A stretch of DNA of 64,000 nucleotides from Takakia lepidozioides (GCA_030704615.1 CM060734.1:42548042-42612041), one strand, 5' to 3'. Counted from the first letter of the stretch, positions 20,992 to 34,475 are shown. A program made the numbers and translations. The notes: generated by a model not told the origin, from the sequence alone.

Positions 20992-23900
20992 ACTCTGTAG
21001 AGAGATTCGACCAGGGGTCAGATAAGAGTTGGTACCTGACAATGAATTAGGCAGTGTTCCAAGGTCTCAATGCATCCTGACTGGCAGCATTGACAAAGCA
21101 AGGCTTCCGGAAAGTTTAGATAATGCCCGATTTTGAGCACCCTGTTGGCCACTTGCCATAGGAAAGCACTCACCTTAGCGGGTTTGGACTTGTCCCATAC
21201 GAGTTTCCAGATACATTCCCAATTTCGTCCTGAAAGTTCTGATGGTTCCACTTCGCATTCCACTTAGCATACAATGGTGTTGCATTGAGTAAGGCTCTGT
21301 ATGCTTTTTTAGCAGTGTAGGAGAAGAAGTTGGAAGGAGTGGTTCCAAAATTCCACTTCCATTCACCAAGGTCTAACTGGAGTTCTTGTAGGGGCACGCC
21401 TTTGATCCAAGCGAAGGAGGCTGATGACAGCCAGGGAAGAGGGGGCACATTCTCCGGGACATAGGGGTTGATTTCTTTTGATTTAGAGGACCAGTGACAA
21501 ACCCTTGCCTGTGAAGCATCCATATTGCTGATTGTCTAGGTAGTTTGGGAGAAGAGACTGAGAAATCCCAAGAAGCCATCCGCCGTAAAGGTGTAGCTAG
21601 TAAGGATGCCGTGGCGAGCCTCCATCCCATACATGATCGAGTAGGGCTTGCCCAAAGCCGTGACCCAAGTGTTGGGGCTATGCAGACTTCTTCCTGCCCG
21701 AAGTATGAGTTTCCTAGAGTCAGGAATGGTTTGAATGATGGATTGGATTCCAGATCTGAATCTGTTGGCCCCCAAGGTAGCAGTAAGAGATTCGGAGGAC
21801 CTAGACCAGGGATGCCTTATTTGCGAGACTCCTCTGGTTTCCCATGCTGCCCACTTTTTAGCTTGGATTTTGTCTGATTGAGTAGGGGAGGCAGAGTTGA
21901 GGAAGAGATGTTGCCTCATGACCTCAAAATAGGTGGCAGGGTTGGATTTTACTAGAAAGGGTCTGAATTTGTTCCATGCCGACCAAATAGATACCCAGAG
22001 GGGGAACCTATAGCTTTGTGCCTGAATCCCTGCGCAATCCATCTCATGGAAGGGTGCCAAACTGTGGTAGAAAGAGGGGAGCTTAGGGATATGTATTGGC
22101 CGACAAGCAGTTTCCACCAACCCCCCTCTATACCCAGGAACCTTGGCAGCCACTTCCCAAGTAATGCCTGAATCTGAGTTTCTGGGTCAAGCTTTGGTAA
22201 TGTTATCTGCTTCCAGGAAACTTGTGGTTTTTTGTTTTGGGTGCTCGATTGAGCCCCCCAGAAAAGTTCCTAGAACATCTTTTGATCTCATTCATGAAGT
22301 CCGATTCCGGTCCCCAGATTGCCGCAAAATACCATATCCCTGCTTGCAGAATCTGATTTGCTATTAGAGCTCTACCAGTGATGGAGAGGAAGCGGGAGCC
22401 CCAGTATTCTAGTTGTCTCTTGTAACTGGCCAGGGTGGGGCCCATTCTCTGCTTGTCTGAAAGGCCGATGCCGAAGGCATGGCCCAAAAGGGTCGTGGGT
22501 TCCCCTGCCTTTAACCATACCTACCCAATATTATTCCCCCAAGTTGGGACAATCCCTATGGCTGATTTGGAGGTGTCGCCCACAAGCAGGGCCTTGGTTT
22601 TAGTCTAGTTGACCCTGAAGCCGGAGACCTGGCAAAATTGTTGGAGTGTTTGTTGGGCTGCCTCCAGTGTGGGTGGTGTGGCGTCCAGCAGGAGGAAGGT
22701 ATCGTCAACGAACATGGAATCTTTAACCTGTAGGCTAAGTTGAGCTGATGGGTTGTGGATGTTCAGGCCGTGGACTGCTATGTTCCTGTCTAGAAGGTAT
22801 CCCAGGGCGTCTGCCACAAAGAGGAACAGGAAGGGGGCCAAGGGGCATCCCTGTCTAACGCTTCGGTGAAGGTCGAAGGGCTTGGAGAGACACCCATTTA
22901 TCACTACCTTGCTTGAGGATTGGTTAAGGAGGATGTGAACCCAGCTACAGAACCCAGGAGGAAGCCCCACTTTGCGAAGGACTTCCAAGAGGAAGGTCCA
23001 ATCCACCTTATCAAAGGCCTTCTCAAAATCCAGAAAGCCATAGGGCTAGTGCCTGATGTGTGGCAGAAGTGAAGTAAGTAGCTTCATGAGCCAACAGCAC
23101 ATTGCACATTGTACCTCCCTTTAATGAACCCGGTTTACCCAGTCCGAATGAGGTTTGGAAGGAGGGGTTGCAAACGAAGGGCCAGCGCCTTAGCTATGAT
23201 CTTATAAGCCACGTTTAAGAGCGTGATTGGTCTGTAGTTGTTTATGTCAGATCTGTCACCCTTCTTGAACAGGAGAGTGATGACTCCTTGTGACATAGAA
23301 GATGACATAGCACCGGTTGCTTTGATAGAATTGGCCATAGTGCAGAAATCCTGCGAGATGTGGGGCCACAAGGCCTTATAGAATTCGGCCGGCATTCCAT
23401 CCAGGCCCGAGGCCTTGTTATCATTCATCTTGTCCAAAGCCTTCCGTAGTTCCAGTTGTGTGAAGTCAGCCTCCAAAGCCTGGCCGAGGTGGACTGGGAG
23501 TTTAAGGGGGATCGCTGATAGGCATGTCTCCATGTTGGCTTTGTGTTGGGGGTCTTTCTGATCCTCTTTGAGCAGATTGGCAAAATGGGAGAAAGCTATG
23601 GCAGACATAGTCCTCGGGTCAGTGGATTTGTTACCAAGGTTGTCAGAGTAGAGTTCATGAACCCTCTGAAGTGACTTCCTAAGCTTGACTTTCTCGAAGA
23701 AGTACTTGGACATCTTTTCCCCCTTAGCTGACCAGTTGACACCCGCCTGTAAGCGCATTCTTTCTTCTTGCAAAAGCTGGAACTTTTCCAAGTTCTAGCG
23801 GGCTTCCAGGTAGGTGTGGATGTGTGGCCATCACATGAGTCGGTCTCTATTTTTTTTTGGCAAATTGATAGGCATTTTTTGAGTGCCGAGACCTTCCTTT

Positions 23901-24548
23901 TCTGGGCAACGGAGATGTCTCTACTCAAATCTTGGGTAGTTTTGCTAGTGGCTTTGAGCTTGAGGCTGAATGTTTGGATGGGGCATTGAAGGTTGTTTGC
24001 AGAATCCTTCTAGGTTTGTTCCAGACTGAGCTTGAAGTAGGGGATTTTGAGGTGGGAGGTGTTGAGTTTATAAATTCCTCTTCCCCTCTTTGCAGCCTGA
24101 GACATGGTCAACGAGGCAGACATTCTTGTGGGTGGAGCCTAGCTCTGTTGGATATAGAGAGCAAGATGTAGATTCTGTCTAATCTTGCCATGCAAAGGTC
24201 ATGAAGGGAGCGGTTATTGGACCAGGTGAAGAAGGGGCTGAGTCCACCAGGTTGGGAGGTCGAACCACGTCTGTCCCGGTCATTATCAACCATATTGAAG
24301 TCTCCCGCCATCACCCAAGAGTGAGTGAGTGATTGGGAGTTCATTTTCTGGTTTATAAGGTGCCACAGGTCAGCCCGGTTGGAGTGGTTGTTTGGTGCAT
24401 AGATGTTAACAAGGCCTAATGGGTCGGGCTGACTAGGAGGTTTGAGGGAACAGAACTGAACCCTTCCTCCCAAACTTCCTCCTTGATGAAGTTTATAACT
24501 TGATAGGGGATAAAATTGAATTACATTTTCAAATCCGTTCAACCCCAA
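20992..24548 (-). mobile_element. LINE retrotransposon, decayed, 5' and middle part
   Basis: Reading right to left, an APE-type endonuclease piece (24548-24108) shows VNIYAPNNHSNR, WVMAGDFNMVDNDRDRRG and ARLDRIYI. It seems to lack an internal stretch before TWSNNRS. The RT follows (23791-22605) with DNKASGLDGMPAEFYK, GVITLLFKKGD, NNYRPITLLN, RQGCPLAPFLF and the catalytic FVDDTFLL. After it come the long post-RT region and a zinc-binding (zf-RVT) domain at 21263-21018, SKPAKVSAFLWQVANRV and CIETLEHCLIHC. Stops near 23135 and frameshifts throughout show it is dead. It continues at 8295 after the CACTA element. The 5' end beyond 24548 is uncertain. Confidence 0.85.
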
Positions 24549-27500
24549 ATTTCACATACTTTAGGCTGTTGCATGGCTGTTAAAGCCAGTTGGAAAATAT
24601 GCAAGGTTTGGTGATTGGTCAACGGCGTGGACCACCCTCTTCCTCGTTTTGCATGGCAGAAAACCTAAAGAGCTCAACAGATATGATATGGCTCATTTAC
24701 AGGCTAGAAACCTGACCTGCACTCCTTTTGTTGCACATCAGATTGTAAATAGGCAGGATCGGATCCAGTCAATTGTGTGCCCCTGATCAAGGATCCAATG
24801 TGATAAAAATACTTTGAAGCCATCAGATGTGATAAACCGTAATCCTGAAAGGGGACAATACCCGCGAGGGGAAGAGGCTCTTATTTACGCTAACTCGGGC
24901 TGGCGTCATATATATATATATATATGTGATAAACCGTCAAGCGTTTAGGGGTTAATAACGAGCCACTCATAGAGAATGACTTAGTCACTACTCATCCCAA
25001 GTGCTTCTCTCCTACAATTACCTACACCTTCCGCATCAAATTTATTCAATCTTAGTGTAGGCACTAGGCTAGGATCTAAATTGTTGCTTCACAAATAATT
25101 TGATAAAAAAAAAAAAGATCTAGAAGGTATGGTATAGGAGACTCATAGTTATTATCCATATTTCAAAAATATTCTGATTATCATCATTTTTCATTAGCAT
25201 GAAACATACAAGTGAGCATGCATTTGTTGGTCAGGTTTTATGCGGCCGTTCAATTGGACAGTCACAATACTGGATTTTCTACATATTATGATCAGTGCTT
25301 TAAACTTTTGTATATACATATATATGTATATATGTTTGAAATTGGTTGCTAAAGCTACTATCAAATAGCTCAAACTTTCACTTTTTGGAGTACTGTGAAA
25401 GGGGCCAGCAGATGACATTCTGCCGCCTGCCGAGAAAAGTGGCGGCTGGGCAAGACACTTTTTCAAGGTGGGCAGAATGTCATCTGCCCTTCCCCACTCC
25501 ATTGTGTAATAGTCAGTTTTTCGACCTCGGACGCCCCACGAAAACCAAAAAGAGTTCACGATTCTCTCCCGTATACCGACCTAAAAGCGGCAAATTCGAC
25601 CACCTACTGGGTATTACATATAAGGATGGTGATACCTCAAGACATTCTTATTCTTTAAACATGACGTTTTCCAAGCTGTACACTTATACATTCCCAATCT
25701 CGCGTATCATATCATAGTTGGAGGCACACTTTCAGCTCTGCACTTCCTCACACTAACTTGAGAATTTACAAGCTCAAGAAAATGGCTCCGAGGTCCATGA
25801 ACTTGCCAGCCCTATCACCCTACAAATCACTATACTTCAGTAACTCACTTGGGAGCAAACTCTCAAAACCTTTCTAATTAGATTCAGAGTGTCTGTACAT
25901 GCTTGGGGGCACTAGATCATGACAATTTTGTTCCTATCCATCCACCACCGCACACCCTCAATGTTGATGTTGCTTCACAAACCAACACAAACTGATATTG
26001 ACTAGCTCGAGTGCGTGTGACTCAATGCCCACCGAATGCTTATCCCTATGGATTTGTGTGTTCCCGGATGACTCACTTCCCTCACCCGCATGGATCGATC
26101 CATTTTATTGCACACTTTCATCCACACTTTCATCCCCATTCTTCATTGAGGCATCAGGATCAGAATTATGGCATCTGTCAGAAAAGTAGTTCGATTATTG
26201 TGCTCCCCTTGACCAACTTAGTATTCCCCATTGACCATCTGTTTTTTTTGAAATTTTGTTTTAAAATTTTGTACGGCCATCGGTTGAAGCCAATTAACTG
26301 GCCGCAAAGGTCTTTCCAAAATAGTTCCCCGAAAGATTAATTAAGATCCCATACCCATCCGAACCCTGGATGAAAAGCTATGCCAAAACAAAACATCTCT
26401 GGCCTTTGAAAGCATATTCCGCTTAACTCGTAGGTTTATACTTCTTCACATCATTAGCACTATTAATTCTCGTTTGCACAACATTCATCCATCTGACATT
26501 CTACTCCTCTCAGCATCGGGATTATGACGTGGCGAAAATCTCGAAATTTGACTTTCTCCTTTTTAAGGAAAACATATTTTGACTTCAATCCAAAAAAACA
26601 GGGTCGGATATATATTTATAGTACTCCCCAATTTCCGGGTTCCGTTCCGTCCTTTTCCAAAACAGGCTGGTAAAAAGAAACAAAAAAACAAAATCCCAAA
26701 GAAAAGAAAAGAAAATATTTATTATTGGTTTATCTTGAATATTTCGCACTCGCTCTGTTTACATTGAACGGACTTGAAGTCTCGATGTGCACAAGAAGGC
26801 GCTGTCGAAGTTTCTACGGCATTCATCCATGTCGACTGGAAATGGATGCAACAACCTGGGGTTTATTCATCGCTATCGCCAGAAAGTGCAGAGGAAAGCG
26901 AATAGAGCGGAGGCGGAAGGCGGACCAGGTGCAGTGCACCGGAGGGTGGTCGTTGCCGGGCCTGCCCAACGGGCGCCCTTCATTTCGCCCGGGCTTCACC
27001 CGCAATTCAAAAGCTGGCTGCTTCTCTCTCTTCTTCGTCTCTCGCAGTCTGGGCAGCAGCGTTGCTTCATCTGTGCCACTCTCTCTCCTTCTCTCACAAT
27101 TCTGTGTGCAGCGTGGGAACAGTGTAGCTCAGTTGCAGTTTTTTCCCTTCCTTGCAGCGTTTGCTTTGTGGGCTGCCTGCTTTTGTGGAGCCCATTGTGG
27201 CAGACACGGAATCAATCTTTTGATAGAGAAGATTTAACATTCTGCGATAGTAGAATTCATGCACCTTTGTTGTTTGGGGTGATTGGATTTTTCCTGGATG
27301 TGAAGTGATTTTTGGGGCGCTGGATGCGGTACAAATTTGTCGTAAATTTGAGAACTTCTTCACAATTTCTGGCTGCTGATTGAAGGGGGAAAGAGATAAA
27401 TCGTGCCTCGTTATCTACTCGCCCATGGTGTTGTAACGCAGAGATCTCTTGCCCGGTTTGGAGGGAGAGAGTGAGGGAGAGAAAGCGAGCGAAAAGAAGA

Positions 27501-27560
27501 CCAGAGGGGTAGACAAGAGAAAAAGAACCTCTGAGATAACTACTCTGAGCGAGCAAGAGA

Positions 27561-27563
<3 letters not shown>
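24549..27563. other. Intergenic, upstream of the oxidoreductase gene
   Basis: About 3 kb with no gene I can support. It includes a TA microsatellite (24908-24926), a poly-A run (25105-25118), a 17-bp inverted repeat (25408-25487) and AT-rich low-complexity DNA. The last 700 bp, which are C/T- and G/A-rich, should hold the promoter and 5' leader of the next gene. Long open frames at 26725-27308 overlap in two frames and match nothing. Confidence 0.5.
25408..25487. other. Inverted repeat, 17-bp perfect arms, hairpin-capable
   Basis: GCAGATGACATTCTGCC at 25408-25424 is the exact reverse complement of 25471-25487. A nested pair, GCCGCC (25422-25427) and GGCGGC (25441-25446), sits in the 46-nt loop. 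The RNA would fold into a stem on either strand. It could be a remnant of a small inverted-repeat transposon or a small-RNA precursor. Confidence 0.6.

Positions 27564-27599
<36 letters not shown>
27564..27599 (+). repeat. (GA)n microsatellite touching the start codon
   Basis: About 17 GA units run directly into the ATG at 27599. A GA-rich 5' leader also precedes it (27460-27520). GAGA tracts are common in plant 5' leaders. Confidence 0.9.
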
Positions 27600-27603
<4 letters not shown>

Positions 27604-30600
27604 TCAGCATGGTACTGTGTTGCGGTATGGAATCATAGGGGTGGGCATGATGGGAAGGGAGCATTTGTACAACTTGGCTGCAATACCCGGTGCACTGGTG
27701 GTGGCTGTGGCTGATCCCTACCCTGCTTCCCGAGAAGCGGCCCTTGCTGCGGCATCGGCCTTGCACGTTTCCAAACAATCTGGAGCTCCTCTTCAGGTGA
27801 GAATCAGCACTGGCTCAAGAAGAATACTGTGGGCTTGGAATTAGGAAGGTGATTCTTTCGTAAGTTGTTAGTTCATCTCGTCACGGATACGAGACGATGG
27901 CTCGGTTGTTTCTGCATGAAGAGTTTTTTCGGGAAAAGGTTATGGAAGTGTTACATGCAAGTTGTGTTTACGTTGTGCTTTATATGGAGTCTTGCGTAAT
28001 AAGTGCTTTCATTTGCTTTTAGTACTTTGATTTCCGTGAGACTATTTTAAAGCCCCCCGCCCAAGTTCAAATGTGTACGCAAAAGAATTCACGGACAAGA
28101 AAATTCCTTCAAGAACCCACGAGAACAAATTCAAAAGTTTTCTTTGTGTTCGTGAGTGTTCCTGTTGCGAGGGCCTTTTACCCCCTCTTTCCAGTTCCTT
28201 TCCTGGGGAGCTTGTCGCCTCTGCCTGCCATGGAGATCCTGTCCTGCAAGAAAGACTAGCGAGTTTCCATAAGTTGCTGCCCAATGAGCTTTACGTCACT
28301 ACCACAGCTCCATAGAAATCAACCCTTTAAGTCTAAACTATACATTATGGAAGGCATTTTCTTCTTGACACTGTTGACAAAATGATTACGTGGGAGCTGT
28401 AGGTATTTTCAAATCATGGGGCGCTTCTGGACAGCGGATTGTGTGACATAGTGGTAGTGGCCACCCCGAACATGACACATGCCCACATTCTGCTGGACAT
28501 TCTCAACCATCCGAAGCCTCACCACATTCTTGTTGAGAAGCCTCTCTGCACCACAGTGGAAGATTGCTACAAGGTAAGCCTAAGTTTTACGCTTTGGGAG
28601 CCGTATGGGTGGAAGAGAGCTTTGCCACTTCATACTGATCATTGAATAGATAGGTGTCACATCCTGAAGGAGGGTCAATGTAACAAACTATGTCTCATGT
28701 CAGAGCAAAACTCTGTTTTAGGTTCCTTTAGTGGGTGGTAGGTAATTTTGTTTTCTCGCATGCAACTATCAACTCTACTCTTAGACAGAGAAACTGGTAT
28801 TGTGGTATATTCACATGCACGTATGTTAATCCAATGGTAATTGCTGTCATTCTTGCAAAAGGATATATAAAGGAGCGAGTTTTGGGGGGAAATCAGGCTT
28901 GGATGTGGTCTCACAAGAGTCCAGTGGGGATAGGCAGGTGTTAGCAGCAGCACAAGCCCGACCTGAATTGTTAGTGCAAGTGGGACTGGAGTATAGATAC
29001 ATTCCAACTGTGGCCAAGCTCATAGGGCAGGTCAAGCTGGGCTCTCTGGGTCATGTGCGCATGGTTGCAATTCGCGAACACCGCTTTCCTTTCCTTGTTA
29101 AGGTGCTGCAGACTCTGCCCTTCCTCTAATTTTTTGTTGTTTTATATGAGGAATTTTTGGTTGTCTGGTGCTTCTACATGGGATGAGGATCCATGTTAGC
29201 AGTGGTGGTGTGGAAACAAGCAGCCCGAGTCACTCTCTTTCTGCCTTCTTTGGGGCTTCTGTGTCATGGTATTGGGGTGAATGAAGTGGGGCACATATGA
29301 CAATGCAGAAACTTTGCCAGTTGAAATCTGCTTTCTAGCCTAAAAGACTGCTCCAATATTTTGGACCACTATGTGTGCACAGGTCAATAACTGGAATCGA
29401 TTCAACAAAAACTCTGGGGGCACTTTGGTGGAGAAATGCTGCCACTTTTTTGACCTCATGACACTCATTTTAGATTCTACCCCTGTTCGTGTCATGGCTT
29501 CTGGTGCACAGACCCTCAATCATCTGGATGAGATTTATGATGGCAAGGTACATGCTGTCTTCCACTCTTGGAAGCCTTTTTATTGTTTTTTGAATCCTGT
29601 CTCTCTCTCTTTCCCAGTATGGCTAAAAGGCTATAGCAAGAAAGGTATGAGCATATTGTCACCATAAATCTCTGTGTGATCTGATATGTTGACCCCAGAG
29701 TAAGACTCCCAGCATGTGACAATGATGTCTGATCAATCGGAGGAACAGTTACCTCTTGAGAGGGAATCCTACACCAGGTAACTTGGATATCACAGGCTCC
29801 TGATTATTAAACTGGATTGTGTGGAAGTAGGTTCCAGACACACTGGACAATGCATATGTGATAGTGGAGTATGAGAATGGTGCAAGAGGTATGCTGGATC
29901 TGTGCATGTTTGCTGAAGGCAGCCGGAATGAGCAAGAAATCACTGTTGTGGGAGACATTGGCAAGGTGCTCATACTGTTTCACTGTTGCAAGCATTTCTG
30001 GTTCTGATTTTCACTGTTTTTTCAATCCTTTCTCAAATTGGTTAACAGTAGGTTGGAAAATGAGAAGGATTATTGAACTCCCCACCTCTTATGGAGGATA
30101 ATCACTTTGATGACTGCTGTCCACACCTACATCATATAAAGAATCTGAGAACTGAAGTGCTAACTAGACACTTTTGTGTCCCTTTATACTTCTCGCAATG
30201 GTCAGATCTGCATTCACAACTGATAACACTCCCCATCAAACCTCCCCTTGTCGCACCTTCAGAAAGCAGACCTTAACTGTGCTCAGTCAGGTCCAGCATG
30301 GTCAGCTTTGCATCACATCTGAGTGATTTGGCTTTGAGTTTGTGTATGCTGGGGCTGGACTAACATATATAGTATCTTTTGCAGGGGGAGGCATTTGTCC
30401 CAGAAAGCATTGTGCGAATTGGTACACGTGACTCTGGCAGGACAGGAGTTGTGACATATGAAGTTTACGACAAGCGAATCAAGTAAGAAGATCTTGAACT
30501 CCACATTTGTTACTTGAATTTGTTGTTGGAAGCACATGCGGACACATGCTTCATTTAGCCATCTAAGTACAAGACGTGATTCTCTCTTACAAGCCAAAGA

Positions 30601-30622
30601 CCCTGCTTCTTCGGCCGGCGTC

Positions 30623-30683
<61 letters not shown>

Positions 30684-30976
30684 GCTCATGTAGAAATAAG
30701 GCTACCCCCCCCCAGGCACTTGTCTTTCTTTAGCAATGATCTGGTCATTCAGTTTTCTGATCCAGTTTTGGTATCAGGTATGAAGGGCTACACCATGGAT
30801 CAAGTTACTTGGAACACTTGGAGTTTGCAGCCGCGGTACAGTCACATGGTTTACATCCCCCATCTGTAGATATGCATGCAGGGTTGCTGTCGGTGGCTAT
30901 TGGGGTCGCAGCCCATCGCTCCATTGAGCTTGGCAGATTTGTTACCTTGAAAGAAGTGATGGAAAAGAAATTGTAA
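27599..30976 (+). CDS. Gfo/Idh/MocA-family NAD(P)-dependent oxidoreductase
   Basis: Seven exons with GT-AG borders: 27599-27796, 28403-28573, 28938-29102, 29383-29547, 29831-29965, 30385-30482 and 30778-30976. All introns are phase 0 except the last (phase 2). The product is 376 aa, the usual length of the plant cytosolic members. The N-terminal Rossmann fold has the dinucleotide loop [12 protein letters not shown] (residues 11-22) and [10 protein letters not shown]. The family motif EKPLCTT lies near residue 113. The C-terminal domain has [14 protein letters not shown], where His and Asp are the usual catalytic region, then [15 protein letters not shown] and [11 protein letters not shown]. 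The end [12 protein letters not shown] is typical of the family. It should oxidise or reduce a sugar- or inositol-like substrate; the substrate cannot be told from sequence. No damage is seen. Confidence 0.93.
30625..30680 (+). repeat. (CT)n microsatellite in intron 6 of the oxidoreductase gene
   Basis: About 28 CT units lie in the intron between 30483 and 30777, upstream of the true acceptor (TATCAG at 30772-30777). The tract ends in CAG, which could act as a decoy acceptor. Confidence 0.9.
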
Positions 30977-33900
30977 TGATAAAACAACCAACCTATATCT
31001 CTACCACTACCCTGTAATCTGAGCGAGCATCCTGTAGAGTAAAATCTTCTTTGGCTCAGAAGATAGGATGACATTTGTTACAAAGCTGAGCATATGATAG
31101 TTTTACAGAACTCAGAACTGAGGAGGTGTGAACATTGCCTCCCCTTGCTCAAGCAGGTGTGGAGACTTCCCACTCTCTGAGAGAATAATTGGTGGAGCTC
31201 TAATTCGTCTATTCTTCAGTGGCAATAAAATCGTACAGATAGTATTCTTCACTCACAGCAAACCAGTATCTGTTAAATTTGTCCACTAGTTTCCTCAAGG
31301 TTGTAGTTCACACACAATTTCAACCATCACATTGAAGATACTTCATTGAGACAACACAAGATAACAAACAACCAGTAATGTGACTTCCATAGGCTGTTGC
31401 CCTACCGTCACCTATGGTGGTTATAAAGGTACCCACCTGATCGCCCTTTGCAGTTACTAGACATTTCTTTTTCTGTCATCAGCATTAGCTAAGCATAAGT
31501 TAACGTGTTGGAGTTGTAGAGGTTTATTTTGACTCACATAATCCATTGAAGGTGTAGAATCAACTGGAAATGTGTTTTCTTTGAAATATGAAATACTAAT
31601 CCATTAGCATTGTTGTTTGCTCAAGTTCAAAAGGTTTATTTCCACCTGCATGATCCGCTCAAGATGCAGACCAAACTGGGTAACCTTGATTTTCTTTAGA
31701 TTATGAAATACTAACCCACCTCGCCAGTGTACCAGACTTTCACAGTTTACAACTCCTCCCATTTAAGGATGTAGTATGAAGCTGATGTAGCTCTCTGAAT
31801 CCAAAAGGTGTGAAGCATAGTGGCAATGTCTGGCATATCATATACACTAGTGTCACAATTCCATGACACTGTCACTTTGCTTCACACTTTGCTTCATATC
31901 CAAACTATACAAGGCTCTACAATGGAACAACGTCGCAGGGGAGAGAGATTAAAAATGGCAGGGCTTGAGGGATGAACTTTACTTTTGAGCAATGAGTGTA
32001 AGGAAGGAAAACATTCAGACAGGTCATGACACACCTCGACAGGTAAGCATTATAAAAGCCACATTTAGAAAGCTTCACTTGGTGAGTGCAGTCGCATAGT
32101 TGCACCAACAATGTAGGAAATTGTAGCTTGATAAATTCTGGCATTGGGCTGGGAACGCAACAACCAAAACTCTCTCGCCACTCACCTAAGAAGGGCTCTT
32201 CTAGCGCACTATAAGGACAACAAGGAGATACAAGCTAAAGCAAATTCTCTCCACATTTACTTCAGGGTTTTCAATGGGGAAGTAATGTTCAAGATGCAAA
32301 AGACTGGCAAAAGTTAACATACCATACCAGAGTCTAGGTTGGCTTGCAGGTCCATGTTTAGCAGTTTCCAACAGTTGACATTCCCCTACATAAAGACACC
32401 ACACTATCCTTAGAAAAGGGTGATGGACATGCCAGGTTGACAAACATCGAGCAAAATATTTTACCCATCAGAACATAAAGCAGGGACATCACTATGGTGT
32501 CATAACAAACAACCTCCTGCCTAAATGGCCATGAGAGAGTCTTGAAACTCAATAAGGACTAGGACCGGGTCATGGAAAAGGGACATCGACCAAACAAATT
32601 CCCATGCCTGCCTGTTTCTAAATCTTGTCTAGACTGCCTTCGGGCAGAGTGTTCTTCTCTCTCTAATATCAACAAGGAAGCAATCACCGATTAACTTTCA
32701 AAAGCTCTGAATCCGATCAAGTGTGGGTGCAACTCCATGGCAGCAACCAAACACTCTGGCGCTTGGGTTTTGAGCACACACTAATTTCAAAAGCCCTGAG
32801 TCTGATCAAGGTGGGCCACAAGCCACGCTATAGGCTCTTAGAGCACCCAAAGCCTAGCAGTCATAGGCACTTCAACTAAACCCCAAGTCCCATCAAGTGT
32901 GGATGCAACTCCAGGCAGCAACAAACACTCTGCTTGCATTTGGGAGCATTTTGTTCATGGATTAACATCAAACACCCCCAAGTACAATCAAGTGTGGGTG
33001 CAACTCCAAGCAGACCAAACACTCACACAAGATATTGAGGTACATGTGACAACTATGTGGCTATCCCTGCAGAAGTTGGCTTTACTTCATTGCTATGGTG
33101 CTTCAACCGTACCTAAGCCAGTAGTGTAGGATGGTGTAGTAAAGTGTACACAAGTTATACATTCTGAGCTGCTCAAGCTAAGTCTCCACCAGGCCTTCCT
33201 TGGGAGGGCACACTGCCTACAAAAGCCAGACTGACTGCACAAAGTACTTGATTGACATACCTGGAGTAAGCTCCATTGCTTTGCCGGCAAATTACTGTAA
33301 AAAGTTGACACTGTCTTTCAGTAGATTGATGCCAAGCCCAAAACTTCCAGTTCGTATCGGACCCAAAAGCCGACAACATTGCTCGAGTACAATCTCTTGT
33401 ACTCAGAATGTGTATCACTCCCAGTGAAGCCTCACGACCAATGCAATGCTGGAGAAAACAAATTTGTAGCCACTGATTGGCTGTGGGGTTCCAAGACACA
33501 ATGTGCGGACTGGTTCACAGGATACATTGTCAGCCTCATTCATATAAGGCGTGCTGTGCCAGCTAAGATGGCTCAAGTACACTAGGTGCATGAGCTATTG
33601 AGGCTTGAATATTGAGAAACAGAGGTTTGCGTCATACTAAGGAAATAATATTTTCAATCAAGCACAGTTCCAATTATGAGAGAGCAATCTTCAACTGAAG
33701 CCAGATGTGCACTGGATCATTTTGGCAAGAACTTTTAAAGCTGTTGATGAAACGGGCATGGTGCGTCCTGATGGTGGCCTCGGGACAGAATTTTCTGATG
33801 TTAGTTTATTTTGTGGCTAGCATGGAGGATGATGTCCTTGGTAGTCTGACAAGCGCATTCATTGGCAGCACATACAGACTGAGTAACAATGTCATATGGT

Positions 33901-34305
33901 CTGACAATAAAGGACACTGCTTGCAAGATTTTTACAAAAGACCGGAACTTGCCTACTGGACTGCGGAGAGGGGTCTGAGATCTCATGTCACTACCTTGAG
34001 AGGCAAATCAGACAAAAATATAACTTAAATTGGACTCTGAATGCATTAGAAGCCAGGATAAAAACATAGGAAAGAAAGCAACGCAGGGGACACCAGACTG
34101 TCACAAAATTTTACGATCAAACCTACCTTGAAAGCAGTCAATTTAACATTGTTTGTCTGAGTGTGTCTTTGCTGTTAGTTCTGCCTGCCAGATAGCCGCC
34201 TGTATGGCGTTCCATCATTGCAAAAGCATAAAAAAAATTTGCTTGCTAGATATCTAGGAAGCCGTGCACAAACATTACAAAACTGAATCTGAGGTAGACG
34301 AAAGC
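30977..34305. other. Intergenic between oxidoreductase and AT-hook genes
   Basis: About 3.3 kb including the 3' end of the oxidoreductase transcript. No gene could be supported. Short open frames on both strands (for example 33173-33499 minus and 33705-34028 plus) show no known motif and have no plausible partner exons. A threefold repeat occupies 32711-33024. The stretch could hold decayed transposon sequence. Confidence 0.45.
32711..33024 (+). repeat. Dispersed threefold repeat of about 48 bp
   Basis: The phrase ATCAAGTGTGGGTGCAACTC followed by CAGCAACCAAACACTCTG occurs at 32711-32759, 32887-32932 and 32979-33024. A weaker partial copy lies near 32800. The copies differ by small changes and sit 92-176 bp apart, so this is an old duplication series rather than a clean tandem array. 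Confidence 0.75.
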
Positions 34306-34475
34306 TCCTGTCACCTTTCCACAAATGCACCAGCAGCCCGTCTAGGCTCGCTCTTGCGGTTACTGCCCTCCCGTTTCGGCAAACGAATGATCCTGTCATC
34401 TTTCCACAAATGCACCAGCAGCCCGTCTAGGCTCGCTCTTGCGCCTGCTGCCCTCCCGTCTTGCTACCTTTGGCT
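34306..34475. repeat. 85-bp tandem duplication over the AT-hook gene 3' end
   Basis: The segment starting TCCTGTCACCTTTCCACAAA at 34306 is repeated from 34391 with few changes. Both copies share GCACCAGCAGCCCGTCTAGG and CTCGCTCTTGCG. The right copy is inside the coding sequence and the left copy is downstream of the stop. Confidence 0.85.

Noticed and set aside
26725-27308. Overlapping long open frames upstream of the oxidoreductase
   Set aside because: They overlap in two frames, have no known motif, and sit in the C/T- and G/A-rich leader or promoter region.
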